A stretch of DNA of 64,000 nt from Proales similis. Its lineage: Eukaryota; Rotifera; Eurotatoria; Ploima; Proalidae. The stretch covers positions 1,240,001 through 1,304,000 of the forward strand of contig JAGVRJ010000003.1 in NCBI GenBank assembly GCA_019059635.1, in the 5' to 3' direction. The notes beneath the pieces were generated by a model that had not been told where the DNA came from, searched no databases, and saw only the letters and a list, made by a program, of their open reading frames with translations. Shown here piece by piece: positions 42,033-53,702 of the stretch; positions within the stretch are counted from its first letter, which is position 1; each line of letters opens with the position of its first letter. Both the position numbers and the translations under genes were made by a program.

Positions 42033-45000
42033 GATAAAGAGATTGCCTCGGTTAGCATCGGTCCAACAAGTGGACAAGCGCGTCAATTTAAACGTCACCT
42101 ATCCAGACAATTGACAATTTCTGTTTTATCAACTTTGCCGGCCTACGTGCAAATAGGACGCGACTTGCAAACCACGGTCGTAAATTCTTCTTCGTTTATA
42201 TCTGAGTCGAGACGTTCGCTGGATGATTGCCAGCTAAAACCGCGCAGGTCAATCGGCCCGCAATGTAATAACCAAGTAAAATCAAAAGAAATGTCCGATC
42301 AAAAGCGTTTGCTGTCTGCTTCTTCGTGCATTCTTGACTGTCACAGTCCTGCAGAATCGATTCTTTGCGCGAGGTTTGCTTATTCTCCACTTAGTTGAGA
42401 ATCGTCTGCGATTTAGCTTTCGATTTATTTTAGCGACGACCAATATGAAACTGGTGAGCGCAATCGATTGAGTTTTTACGAGAACGGCCTGCCGCTCAGC
42501 GTTCGCGTCAAAGAAGTTAATATCCCGATCGAGCGAGACACATCATCAAGGAGCGAAGGCCTCAACGGCCATTCGTACAACCAACTGCCCGTTCTGTTTG
42601 CATTCGGTCATGAGAATCAATTAAAGCAGAAGCATGAAAATCCTATGAATCTAAGAGAGAGATTAGCCAGTCCAGAAACGGTCAGCAAATCATCTTACTC
42701 AGAGCTCAACTCGGTCCAGGAGCTGTTTGAACGGCTAGACCTTGAATGCGATCAGTCAATACGTGACCTGGACTATTTTGAGTCCAAGCTCAGATCTAAC
42801 GAATATGCCGGTGGTTCGCAGCCAATTAGTTTTATGAACGCTTATCGTATAGGCGCCGTCCGGATAAGAAACAGACTGAAGCGGCGTAGAAAAGTGAACG
42901 AACTTACAGCAGACAGGCGGAGCGATCCTGGTCTAATAGAGCTGAGATTCATCTCGATTCGAGGCGATATTCGACAAGCGATTTTAAACCTTCGTTTGAG
43001 TCAAATCATTCGTCCATCAGCAGCAACAGCAGCAGTCAAGACTAGTTCCAAATTCTCATTCAAAGTTATGAAACGCCGCTCCCATCGCTGTGTGAGCATA
43101 GTTGGACAAAGGCAAATGTCAAACGAGCTCAGCTCGTTGTCAGATATTCAATCAAATTCTAAAGAGCTGCTAGTGCTCAATAGACGAGCCCCAGTAGAGC
43201 ACGGAGCTGCACCTCAGCTTTTTCTCCAGCACGATCAATCAAACCAGCCGCCTGGAGCTGAGAGCGCTCTCGCACTGGTGCCGATCGACTTGAGCCAGCG
43301 CAGAGATTCCAAAAGGAACTATGAGCACTTGAAGATTAGCTCGCTAAGCTTGCGTCAGTTCGAAAAGGCAAAGCGACTTGCGAGCGAAAGTCTGACCGAA
43401 GTAGTCAAGGGCCGAAATTCGAGAAGAAACAGTGGCTGGGAAAAGCTCAAGGCCGTGCATCGCTTTATTAGAACACGGCGCAGGTCAACTGTCGAGTCGG
43501 TTCGCACAAAGCAGAGTCAAATATTCGGCGCATCATTCAATCAGAATATATGGCGATTCGGAGCTCCGCTGCCCAAGTCTATAGTTCAGATCACCGAATA
43601 CCTGCGAGCTAATTGCCATCAGGCTGTGGGCATATTTCGCAAGAGCGGCTCAAAATGGCGCCTGAAGGCCATTCGCGACATGCTAGAGCAGACGGGCACA
43701 TTTAACCCGAACATCATTATCCAACTGAACCAGGCCGCATTCAGCAACAGTGAACAATCGAGCATGACCGAGTTGAAAAGCGAGTCAGATAGTAGTTTGC
43801 AAATCGATTCGAACGTTGAAGGAATGTGCATAGACTTGGCCGACGTGCTAAAACAGTATTTCCGTGAATTGCCCGAGAAAATAATCGGCTCAAGTCTGAC
43901 CCTGCAGCTGGCGTCTGTGTTTACGAGTAAGTGAACTGGCCGATGAATCATGAGCATTTCAAGTTTGAAGGAAAGCTTCCCAAATAGATGTGCCAAGTAG
44001 AGAGCGCTTGGAAGCCATTCAAAATTGCATGTTGCAAATGGACGACGAGAAACGCGAGGTCCTCGAATATTTGCTCACATTTCTCAATCATGTGTCTCAA
44101 TTCAGGCTCAGAAATCGGGTGGGTAGCCAACATTTGGGTCGAAGCCTCAGTTCAATAATCAGAATCTTTTTTCTTTTTACAAAACTGAATAGATGGACGC
44201 CAAAAGTCTGGCAATCTGCTGGGCACCGAGTATTTTGTGCATTGAGGTCTTAAGCAAGAGTCAGGCGTCGCGGTCCAATCAACAACAGAACTGCTTTAGC
44301 GGTTTGAAACCTCTGGACGGCAAAATGTCTGAAATGAACGAGTGCGCGACCATATTCGATTGTGTGACTTTCATGGTCGAGAATGTGGAGAGCTTGTTTA
44401 GAATAAGTCCCGACTTGTACATTCAATGTCAATTTTCCAAAGCCGACTTGAACAGGAGCTTGACACTCGACGAGCTGTTGGGCGACGACCCCGAGCATCG
44501 TTCGAGCATGTTAAACGAGTTCATCACGAGCAGGACCAAAGCAGCGCTAGAAATGTTGGCCGAGACCGGAGGCGATTGGAAGCGATTTCACGTGCAGCCA
44601 GACATCGAGATGAGCTGGCGTGAAGTAAACGACGAGTTCAGCGCTCTCAAACTCTGGAAGATGAGCGCAGAGTTCAAATGCTCATCCCGTCGACTTTTAA
44701 ACAAAATTCTAAACAAACGGTAAACAACTGCGTGCTTGACTCGGGCTCTATTTTAAAGGCTAAATTCGCCTGCCGCCTCTAGAAATGAATGGGACGAGAA
44801 CTTGATCCGGTGGGAAAAAATCGACTCGCTCGCCAAAGATTGCGAAATAATCGAATACGAATGGCAGCCAATGGTGGGCCAACCGGCCCGGGTATTTTCC
44901 GACTTGAGGTATTAGCAAGTCAACGTCTACTTTGGTTTGTCAAAAGATGAATGAAAAATTTTAGATTTTGGAAGCTGATCTCTCAACAAGATGGTCTCTC

Positions 45001-45232
45001 TGACTACGTGATTTACGCCACCTCCATTGACTTGCGTCAACGAGTGCAATGCAGACGTTCTCATACTGTGCTGAATGTCGTCGGCATAGATGCTCTATCG
45101 TCAAATTCGTGCCGTCTTACCTATATCTACAGAGCCGACTTGAAAGGCTATTCAGCACAGTGGTATCCGCGAGTACTCATTCAATATTTGAGACGAGCTG
45201 TCGTTCGTCTTCACGCTAGTCTCGCCACTTAG
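42033..45232 (+). CDS. RhoGAP-START protein, DLC1/STARD8/STARD13 (crossveinless-c) family
   Basis: Exons 42033-42373, 42434-43926, 43988-44118, 44193-44719, 44783-44908 and 44965-45232 join to 961 residues. The first exon begins at an acceptor (TTTCTTTCAG), so the start codon lies upstream and is not identified. A long disordered Ser-rich N-terminal part includes basic stretches. The RhoGAP domain starts at IWRFGAPLPKSIVQITEYL and has the catalytic arginine in VGIFRKSG. VLKQYFRELPEKII and WAPSIL follow. The C-terminal START domain includes VGIDALSSNSCRLTYIYRAD and ends RRAVVRLHASL. The family switches off RhoA at focal adhesions and shapes epithelia. A possible alternative donor after residue CNNQ is at 42276. 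Confidence 0.92.
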
Positions 45233-45323
45233 TCACACTTTAACCTGCCAATGCATTTTTCTCTCTTTTTTTTTCATGTTCGTTTGTTGGCCATTTTTCG
45301 TTTCGTGTTAATACTAGCGAATC

Positions 45324-45329
45324 AATAAA
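45324..45329 (+). terminator. Polyadenylation signal AATAAA of the RhoGAP gene
   Basis: AATAAA lies 91 bases after the RhoGAP stop, in a 164-base gap before the convergent Ly6-like gene's stop codon. Confidence 0.5.
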
Positions 45330-45396
45330 CAAAATTCGACAACAGCTAATAACGCATTCATTTATTCAAGCGACTCGGTGCAATTTCTGATCAAAT

Positions 45397-46014
45397 TCAA
45401 CTGCTGATGGCCATGAGGCTCATCGAAATTGAGATGAACAAAATTGGAATTGAGTTGATCAAGTTGAGTCCGGTGGCGCTGTTGCACATGTCCGAATCGC
45501 AGAAGCAGAAATGCTTCACCTTTTCTCGCATCTTAATGTCGCGGCAACCATTGGCTGTGTTGATGCCGATCGCGTTTGCTTTCATCAGCTCATCGCTAGT
45601 AAAGCATCTACGACTAGCAGGAGTTTCTATGATCAATCGGCCTCACTTAGCGCACAGATTCAATGAAATTGACGAGGAAAACTGTAACCTTACCGATCGC
45701 CCTCTCGCGGTCCTCTTTTGTCTTGGCCTCGATCACGTCGTAAGATTTCCAGCATTTGCCATCGCACTGCTCGGCTGTATGCTGAGTAAAGTCAAAATAG
45801 CGGTGGCATTCCTCTTCTTCACATCGCCAGCAAAGAACAATATTCGCACCGAAGCCAAAGAACTGGGCATGGACTTGAATTGGCGACAAGCTGAGTCTGA
45901 TTTGATTAATCGGCTGCCTTTCTGAAACAACTTACCAGCACACATGAGCTTAGAAGCGAATGCGAGTGCAACAAGCACATTAGCGAGTTTAAGACTTGAG
46001 AGCATTTTATTCAT
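45397..46014 (-). CDS. Ly6/uPAR-like three-finger protein, probably GPI-anchored
   Basis: Three exons on the minus strand (46014-45936, 45873-45694, 45626-45397) give 162 residues. There is an N-terminal signal peptide (LANVLVALAFASKLMCA). The mature part has the Ly6 cysteine plan: CWRCEEEEC at the start, CDGKC in the middle, RRCF, a GC pair, and the closing CFCDSDMCN, where the final Cys-Asn is the family hallmark. A short hydrophobic tail (INSIPILFISISMSLMAISS) fits a GPI signal. Invertebrate members of this family include quiver/sleepless and boudin, which act on channels and septate junctions. I cannot assign an orthologue. The intron phases agree and the introns are 62 and 67 nt. Confidence 0.85.
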
Positions 46015-47379
46015 CCAAAGGCATAGCAGTCGTCCGATTCGATATTCTAAACTAAAAGCAACGCAATTGTCGAGACCCAAGCTCCGCAATAGCAATTATC
46101 GTCGGCTATGTAAGACGCGATCCAAGACATGCTCGAGCTTCGTCCGATCGCTCATAAATAGACAGAATCGAGGCTTCTCGAATAGCTATTTGGCCAGCTA
46201 GCGAGTGAGCCAACAAGAAAACAAGCCGGATAAGCTGTGTTTACCAAGGGATTTGGTGGACACGTGAGCGACTTCTTAGTTGGCCGGTCTTTGTGTCCGT
46301 GCTTGTATAATGAAAGGATTTGCTTTACGCGACATTTAGCATCAACTTGGTCTGAATTCGCGCTCATCAATGTATCCGAGTTGATTTTAGATGTGACACC
46401 CAATCGATACGATCAGCCTACTCTCAGCTATTCATGCTCTCCTTTCCCCGAGCCTCATCAGACTCGATGGCTACAAAGCAGACATTTCCTAATCGAACTG
46501 TCACGTGTCCCTGGTCAAGTTTTATTCATAAAAAGAGCGGATGAAATGTCGATTGAACTGCGCACGTCTACACGGTCGGAAGGTCACAGACACGTGTCAA
46601 GCCACAACCGCGATGCTTTAGAAAGACGAGCGAACAAGGGTCACCGGTGACATTGCGAGCGATTTCTCGCCAGTTTGGATTCGACTTCGATTTGGTCGTT
46701 TTCAACGCTTTTCTTTGAAATCAACAGACAAGTTCTGCTCGTTCTGGAACGTGCAGGAAAAGAGGAGACGTTCGATCGAGTGTATTATAGTTGTCTGAAA
46801 ACCGAGCGCATAAATTAAATGCGGGCGAAGTTCACGCGTTTTAGAGACGGCCATTATATGCTTGAGGGCAATTAATTAAGCAATCGGCGCTCGACCTAAT
46901 TAAGTACTGGCAAAACTCAAATGCACAAGTGACCCCAGGTCGACGGTGATCGCTCCATTCACCATTGCAATGCAATTTGAGGTGATTCGGCTCTTCAAAA
47001 AAGATACAGCACTTCTACTCGGTATTCAGTGTTTCGGAGCACAATAGAACAAGAGACAACTGCGCGAGATTTTGTGAATAATGTAAGTAAAAGTTGCCAG
47101 AATATGAGCATGACTGACTAGCTTGCTTGCCGACGAGCTCATCTTTATTCATGGGTTCTTGGCGCCGGAATCAGAGCGGCAGGAATGGATAGATAAATAA
47201 TTATCAAGAGAAATGAGCGTTGACGAGTAATTGATTGCGTCGACTCGGCGAACGGCACAAGTGCCTGATTAGAATTGTGAGAGAAGAAATGGGCGGCTGA
47301 GCGACAACAGAGGGGCCTCTGTTCAACGTTTCCCCTCCAGATATAAGCAAGCAGGCTTATTAATGCTTTATGCCAACTC
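46015..47379. promoter_or_regulatory. Divergent intergenic region between the Ly6-like gene and Fe65
   Basis: About 1.36 kb that must carry the promoters of both genes. It contains a 137-residue open frame at 46237-46650 with no recognisable domain, which I treat as chance. Around 46840-47090 it is AT-rich with palindromic TAATTAA elements (46872, 46897) that resemble homeodomain core sites. Confidence 0.35.
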
Positions 47380-49406
47380 ATGCAATTTTTGAGAGCCCAG
47401 GCACGAGATGAGTCGACTCTATTTGCGAATTTGCCTGCCAATATGAGACACGGCAAATTATCCGAACGTCAACTGCCTTCCAGCTGCGGCCTAAAAGCGC
47501 AAATAGACTTTATTGGCCAGCGGTTTGCGCGCTTGCATCATCCACCGCGAACTGGCCTCTTGAACGAGCTCGTCGGCAGAAGCGTCCCTTTCAAAATATC
47601 ATCTCGACCTCATTTCGCTAAATTGAAATATGAAGCAGACTTTCGGAGGCACAACAAATACTGGAATCGTTGCTGGCGTTTCAGCTCCAACCCGGCGTTC
47701 GGTCTGGCAGGTAATCATTAATCATCCAGGAGTAAACAGCGTTCTTAATGAATTGTTTAATTAGCCGCTCTTTATCTGAACCCTTTCTACGCTGATCGCT
47801 CAGATTCGGTGCTGAAAAAGTGCGAGACAAGAGACAGTGGCTTTTCAGAAAAGACCAATTGCTTCGGCATGGATAGTCAAGAGTGCACGTCGATACCCAC
47901 TGGCTGGGTCAGCTGTCAAGGTACGTTGAAGCATCAGAGCTTCTTACGTGCGCCTTTATTAGATTGGTCTACTTAGACGAGGATGGCATTTATTACTGGC
48001 ATCGGCCATCAGGCACGGTGACCAGGGAGCCACCCAGAGACTCTCCAGAACAAAGCGATTCAAATGTGATGGAAATGAGCGAGGAAAAGAAACGCCGAAG
48101 CTTATCGACCATTTCGGTTTCGTCTGTGGTGTCCATGACTGACCGTGAAAACTGGACTGACAACGCATTGGCTCGAACTAGCAGCACGATCTGCATATTG
48201 GACGAATTGAATGACGGAACCATCGCCAACATGTCACAGCCTTCTTCTCGCGCGTCTCGATTCGAGGTGCTTTCGCTTGGCTGGCTCAAAGTCGACGCAG
48301 AAAAACTGACGCCTGAAGAAAGCAGCCGAACGCTTGCAAAGTGCATCGAAGATCTTAATCGAGGAGGAAGAAATTTCAACGATGTTGTGGCGCGTTGGGG
48401 CCAAGGCAAAGAGCTCATACTCGAATTGGCCGAGACTGGTGTGCGCCTGATCGACAGCCTGAGCGGAAAAGTGCTGAGCGAAGAGTCAATGGGCAGCATA
48501 AAGTGCTGGGGTGTGGCAAGTGATGGCAGCGACTTTGCTTATGTGGCTCGAGACCGCAGTAGCCAATCGTTTGTGTGTCATGTATTCAAATCCGAGTCAG
48601 TCTCTGCAAATTACTTGGCCGACGCGCTCCGTCAGCAATGTCTCAAGTACAAGAAAAGAACCGGCGGCCTGATATGCGCCAGATCCAACCGTATGACGAA
48701 TTCAGTTTCCTTCGATCGAATCGAGAACCAAGACTTGATGCCTCGTCCACTCGAGGAGGTCTATGCCGAGTTTGAATGCTTCTACTTGGGAGCAAGTGGT
48801 GTGAGCCGGCCTTCCGGCATCGACGTTCTCACCGACGCAGTTGACCGCATTTATCTCAGTGCACTTGAAATCGAAACCAACGAGCAGCAATCAACTACGT
48901 CAAACCAAACACACAAATTGAGTCCAGAAATGCTGAACGGCGAGATAGGCCGGCCTGTAAAAGTGGTCCTGTCACCGTCCACGTTCTCGGTGTGCGACCG
49001 AGACCGAAACAGCCTGTTTGAGTTTAGAATAAAATATCTCGCGTTCATGGGTCTCACTGCCGACCCCAGGTACGTTATCTCATTCTACTTTTCAAATTGC
49101 TCCAACACTTGAACTCATTTGATTCATTCAAGGATATGTGGCCTCATAGTCGACTGCTTCGACGAAACGTTCAAATGTCACGCGTTTCGTATTGAGCCGT
49201 CAGCGGTCGAATTTTGCAAATCGATCGAAGCAGCTTGCAAAATGCGCTACCAAAAGTGTTTGGATCTCAAAACTCAATCGAACTCATCAGCCAAAGAGGG
49301 TAGCAGTGCGTTGGGCAGCGTTTCCTCAATCAGCCAATCTATTATGAACGTATTCTCCGAGCTCAAGGCGCCCAAATTCTTATTCGGTTCCGCGTTTAAA
49401 AATTGA
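47380..49406 (+). CDS. APBB: Fe65-family adaptor (amyloid precursor protein-binding family B)
   Basis: Exons 47380-47710, 47765-47920, 47977-49069 and 49133-49406 join to 617 residues. A WW domain spans the exon 2/3 junction (PTGWVSCQ then DEDGIYYWHRPSG), where the usual second Trp/Pro end is replaced by TVTREPP. The first PTB domain starts at FEVLSLGWLKVD and includes FAYVARDRSSQSFVCHVF. The second PTB domain includes ECFYLGASGVSRPSG and KCHAFRIEPSAVEFC. Fe65 links the APP tail to actin regulators and to nuclear transcription complexes. The ATG at 47380 is the first in-frame start in its exon, but a 5' exon further upstream cannot be excluded. Confidence 0.93.
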
Positions 49407-49581
49407 ACCATTTTCGCTCCTTTTGATCAACAAAAGCCGTTTTGATCGCAACTATTGTCGATTGGCTCGCGTTCAAATGAGCGCAGGTTTGCGTATCTCT
49501 TTTTTTATGAAAATTCGAACGAGTAAGTGAAGATCAATTTATTTCTTTCGTTGATTCATGTTTCTTTATATATGTGTTTAA

Positions 49582-49587
49582 AATAAA
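49582..49587 (+). terminator. Polyadenylation signal AATAAA of Fe65
   Basis: AATAAA 175 bases after the Fe65 stop codon, with a second AATAAA about 20 bases further on. Confidence 0.45.
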
Positions 49588-50166
49588 ATTCAAATTCGAA
49601 TAAATTAACAAAATGGACGATGAAAAAACGGGAAAATTGAAATCAACACATTTCTTCACGACTTGTTTCATCTACTTGATGCACTTTTTTTTGTTTGTTT
49701 TTGTTTTTTTTTTGTTTATGTAAATGGTTCAAGTTTAACTATATGTGCGTCTACCGCAGCGCTTGCTAAATGGACTCGGGCGCTATTGAGCGGCTTCTGA
49801 TGACAAGCTCTTTCTATCGAGTGTGTGGGCTCAATTTTCATATGGTCAAAAGGGCGCAATTTAATCAAACAACAAGACCACCAAGAGATTTGGCTTTTCT
49901 TGTTGCTTTTTTGAAGTAGATTAAATGGTTGGTTGAAATGAGATTTGAACGAACGAGCTTTGGATTATGGTTCGTGAACATAGTCACGCCAATCAACAAT
50001 CATCATCATCTTAATCATAGTTAACGTGGAATAACAGTAGTAAGCAAAAAAAAGGAGAGAGGGAAGTGGGGGGAAGGAAAAAAACCACACAAGACACACA
50101 AACAGACGGGGTAAGGAAAATGTGAAGCTTGACTTTTGTGTGAAAGCGTGAAATAGAGGGAATAAT

Positions 50167-50189
50167 AGAGATAGAGAGAGAGAGAGAGA
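50167..50189. repeat. GA microsatellite near the LARP1 3' end
   Basis: A run of GA dinucleotides with one GATA interruption, in the probable 3' UTR of LARP1. Confidence 0.8.
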
Positions 50190-50519
50190 AATAAGGCACT
50201 CGATTCCGGTTCTGCACTCTGAAATACTGAATTGCGCGTTCTGGACGCGCTTGTTTGCTGGAATAGGCACCTGGCGAGGTCGCGATATATCAACTCGTGC
50301 ATATTACAAAACAATACAAGGAAGAATAAGCAAATATATATATGCAGGCAGTCGAGATATTGAACAAGCTGACGATCAAAGGGATTGGCTGTTGATAAAA
50401 CGAACGACAACAGTGCTGGAGAGGTCATTGTGGTTATTGTGTTGAGCAGATGCGCTCGTCGATCGGTATAGAGGAGATGCATTCGGAAAAGCATGACGTG
50501 GTTTCAGTAGCATTCAGTT

Positions 50520-53500
50520 TTAGGCCTTTTGGGAACGAGATTTGGTGCCGGAGTTGCTCGGCGCCTTGGACATGGTCGGAGGTGGCAGGCGTCGCTGCTG
50601 GAGAGAAGAAGTCATCGAAGGGTCGTCATCGACCACTCGGAAGTCCTCAAGACGCTGATACTTCTTCAGTATCTCCTTGAGTCGTGCTGCTATCTCCGGC
50701 TCTGCTTTCGAGTACTTGAGATAGGCCCAGAATTTCTCAAGACCGTAGAGCTGTCCGTCGTCGTAGTCTCTCAGGGTGTCGGCTTCAAAATGCTTGTACA
50801 CGTCCGGTCGGAACTTGCGCTCAAGTCCGTAGCTGTAGAATCGAAACAGGCACTCGAGGCCGTAGCGGTATCCATTCTTGGCATCTTCGTTGGCCAACTC
50901 TCTGAACTCGTTGTACATCTTTCGGTTGAAGTGATCGCGCAAGAAAAAGGACCAAAATCTGAACAGAGTGTTCATTTCGTGCGATCGACCAACGCCCATT
51001 TTCTTTCGCTCGGCTAGACAACGCTTACGGAATTTGCCGTAGAGCTGTTGGGTGAAACCGTTCTGCTTGAGCAAAGTGTACGATGGGTGCTTGAAAGGCT
51101 TTAAATCTTGCGACTGAACATAGCTGCTGCTCAAATTGCTGAGAATAGAGTCGTCGACAGGCGTGACACCAGTGCAGATGCTGTTACGCATCGAATAGCC
51201 GCCACCCAGCGACGCAGTGGAATTGTTTCTTGAACGGCTCGATCTTGCCTTTCCACTTATGCCGTAGTCCATCACCCAGCCGACGTGGCTCTCTTGCGGA
51301 GGATTCTTGCTGTGTCTGGTTTTTCGCTTGTGCGGCGTGCCCGGCTCGGCCGGCTTGGCTTCTTTGATTACTGGATAGAATCTGCTTTTGGAGATTGCCT
51401 TCTTGGCGGCGGCGTTTTCCGACGCACGCGCCTGCTTATTTGTCAGGCTTCCGTCTTTGAGCGCGTTCACGTGGGACATGAGCTGCTTAAATGAGGGCAT
51501 GTCGGCCGTGATTTCTGTCTGTTTGCTTGCTGCAACCACCGACGAGTAGGACGAGTCGGCTTTGTTGTCGAGAGCGCTCGCCATCTGATCCAGCGGCTGC
51601 TCGTCGTCGCCCTCATTTTTCATAAGATCTTGCTCGTAGCAGAAGAGACCGTCGTTTATTGCTTGCGCCAGCTCGGCGGTTATTTTTGACTGGTTCTGCT
51701 GTTGCTGTGTTGGCTTCTCTTCGCGAACCTGTTCGCTCGCATAAGAGCGACGATGCGTGGCCGGCGGAGTTTGGGTGATGATTACTAGCTTTTGAAGTGC
51801 CTGATCGTCCATTTCATCGTCGTCGTCGTCGTCGTCATCATCTTGGTCCGAATTACTCGAGTCGGTGCACGCTGCATGACTTGTGCTCTTTTCGTTTATT
51901 TCTTCGTCGAACATAAAATCAAGCTCTTCTCGATCGTCTTTTGAGTTTGACGGCTGTTGCTTTTCTTCCGACTCGTCGCCTGTTTTGGGCACGAATGCGG
52001 CCACATGCGGATTGAGCAGAGTCGGAGTTGCGGGCAAAGGCGGAAGAGGCCATCTATCAGGCTCGTTTCGGCATCGAATTTGATATTCACCATCTACTTG
52101 GTTAAGCTCCACTTTATCGCTGTCGATCATGGCGGCCACGATAAGCTCATAGTCGTTAGAAAGCTGCTTGACTCGGTTAAATGAGGCGATTATCGGAAGC
52201 GGAATAAAGCCGTCGGTGTCCATTTTACGCCGCAGGAATATGTCGCTCTCAAGATTCTGTTCACTGAAGTAGTATTCGATTTGTTGACGGACGTACTGCT
52301 TTAATTGCTCTTCAGTGTAGCCGTTGATCAGCATCGGGGCATACATGGCCGCACCGGGAGGAACCATGGCACTCTGCGCAAACGGATTACCGGCTTTGTC
52401 AAGCTCGCCAGCCTCAATAGGCATTTGAGGATAGGCACAGATTGGAATCATTCCGTTGGGCGTTGTGGCCACAGTGGTGCAGTAGAGACCGTTCGGAGCG
52501 GCCGACACAATCAACGGAACCTCTTCGACAATGATGGCCTCATCACCGTACAAGTACTGCTTGTGAATGTCTCTTCTGGCGCCAGGTGGCACATTCTTTC
52601 CTTTGCCTCCGACTTTACTGCCAGCAAATCCAGCCTTGTAAGGCACTCGTCCAGGCGTACCCGAGTTCGGGTATCTGGCTGTTCGAGGACGACGCGAGCT
52701 GGAGTCATTGCTGCGCGACTGCTCCTGGCCGTCAAGACTTCTGGTTCGAGTTCGGTTTTTTCTAAACGGTGCGCTCGCGTCCCAGGTGCTCGATGGTCTC
52801 ATTTGCGAATTGGATGCGAAACGGAATGGCTTGCGTTCTCGCTTGGGCGTCTCAATAACCAGCGGCTTCCATTTGACCTGTTTCTTGGTCGAAGGCGTGC
52901 TTGGCTCGGCGGTCGGCTTGTTCGCTGCTATCTGAGAACAAGACTGTGACTGAGGCACTTTGGGCTCGCTTAGCGTCGGCCAATCTTCAGAATCCAGATT
53001 AGAAAGCTGTTGATTCATGGAGACCGACTGCTTTAGGCCTTGGCTGGTCGGCTCTTCAGTAAAAGACTCGTCGGCCGAATGCTCAAAGGTAGAGTCGTTA
53101 AGCGACACAGGTTCGATCGTTGGCACTCTTTGCCACGGATTGCTTGAATTAAGACTAGATGAAGCAGTTTGGCCCGGCACCACAGAATCGTCGTCATTCT
53201 TTTCGTCCGACGCTGCCATACTGTTTGTTCTTGACTTGTCACTTGTATTTGATTCACTTGAACTTTGTTTCTCGCTTTTCGGTTGCTCGCCTGCCTCGCT
53301 CGACTTTTCTGTCTTCAAATTTGCGCCGTTGTTTGATGGCTTCTTTTTGGACAACTGCACAAGTTGAACTTTTTTCTGTGCCTTGACGGCACTCGACTGT
53401 TTCTTGTTCGATTTGCCGGCAACTTCCCATTGACCGTCGTCTTCGGCCTCGCTTGTTTGAGCTTTCTGCTGCTGCTGCTGCTGCGGCACTTCGTCAGCCG

Positions 53501-53702
53501 AAATGTGTCCGTTCAGCTCGTCTAATCGATGCGCCAACTCGTCCACTGCAGACATGCTCATTTCTAAACGGAACATGATCATGAAAAATAAATTTAATTT
53601 AAGCGAACGCGAATGTAGAGGAAATAGGGCATGGCTGTTGTTGTTGTTGTTTTCTGTCGTTGAACAAAGAGCGCTCGATGGGCGTTGCAACCGATATCGC
53701 AT
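50520..53702 (-). CDS. LARP1: La-related protein 1 (LARP1)
   Basis: A single uninterrupted frame of 1,060 residues from the first ATG at 53702. The conserved protein probably begins later, at MFRLEMSM (53576) or MSMSAVDEL, because the first 40 residues are low complexity. LARP1 binds the cap and 5' TOP motif of ribosomal protein mRNAs and links their translation and stability to TORC1. The La motif lies near residues 460-545 ([35 protein letters not shown]). The DM15 cap-binding repeats lie near 864-1010 ([37 protein letters not shown]). The rest is Ser/Gln/Lys-rich, with a polyglutamine run near residue 75 and an Asp run near 625. The absence of introns over 3.2 kb is striking here. Confidence 0.95.
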   Translation of the reverse strand: MRYRLQRPSSALCSTTENNNNNSHALFPLHSRSLKLNLFFMIMFRLEMSMSAVDELAHRLDELNGHISADEVPQQQQQQKAQTSEAEDDGQWEVAGKSNKKQSSAVKAQKKVQLVQLSKKKPSNNGANLKTEKSSEAGEQPKSEKQSSSESNTSDKSRTNSMAASDEKNDDDSVVPGQTASSSLNSSNPWQRVPTIEPVSLNDSTFEHSADESFTEEPTSQGLKQSVSMNQQLSNLDSEDWPTLSEPKVPQSQSCSQIAANKPTAEPSTPSTKKQVKWKPLVIETPKRERKPFRFASNSQMRPSSTWDASAPFRKNRTRTRSLDGQEQSRSNDSSSRRPRTARYPNSGTPGRVPYKAGFAGSKVGGKGKNVPPGARRDIHKQYLYGDEAIIVEEVPLIVSAAPNGLYCTTVATTPNGMIPICAYPQMPIEAGELDKAGNPFAQSAMVPPGAAMYAPMLINGYTEEQLKQYVRQQIEYYFSEQNLESDIFLRRKMDTDGFIPLPIIASFNRVKQLSNDYELIVAAMIDSDKVELNQVDGEYQIRCRNEPDRWPLPPLPATPTLLNPHVAAFVPKTGDESEEKQQPSNSKDDREELDFMFDEEINEKSTSHAACTDSSNSDQDDDDDDDDDEMDDQALQKLVIITQTPPATHRRSYASEQVREEKPTQQQQNQSKITAELAQAINDGLFCYEQDLMKNEGDDEQPLDQMASALDNKADSSYSSVVAASKQTEITADMPSFKQLMSHVNALKDGSLTNKQARASENAAAKKAISKSRFYPVIKEAKPAEPGTPHKRKTRHSKNPPQESHVGWVMDYGISGKARSSRSRNNSTASLGGGYSMRNSICTGVTPVDDSILSNLSSSYVQSQDLKPFKHPSYTLLKQNGFTQQLYGKFRKRCLAERKKMGVGRSHEMNTLFRFWSFFLRDHFNRKMYNEFRELANEDAKNGYRYGLECLFRFYSYGLERKFRPDVYKHFEADTLRDYDDGQLYGLEKFWAYLKYSKAEPEIAARLKEILKKYQRLEDFRVVDDDPSMTSSLQQRRLPPPTMSKAPSNSGTKSRSQKA

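Larger units (their letters stand above)
49407..50519. other. Convergent 3' region between Fe65 and LARP1
   Basis: 1.1 kb with no gene. It holds the two 3' UTRs. AATAAA for Fe65 is at 49582-49587. A GA tract lies at 50167-50189 and T runs around 49685-49715. Open frames here are low-complexity shadows of the repeats. Confidence 0.4.

Noticed and set aside
46237-46650. 137-residue open frame between the Ly6-like gene and Fe65
   Set aside because: It starts at a non-ATG codon, has no recognisable domain and no splice context. It is likely a chance frame in promoter DNA.
47993-48499. 168-residue minus-strand frame inside Fe65
   Set aside because: It is antisense to the PTB1 coding exon and shows no domain of its own.
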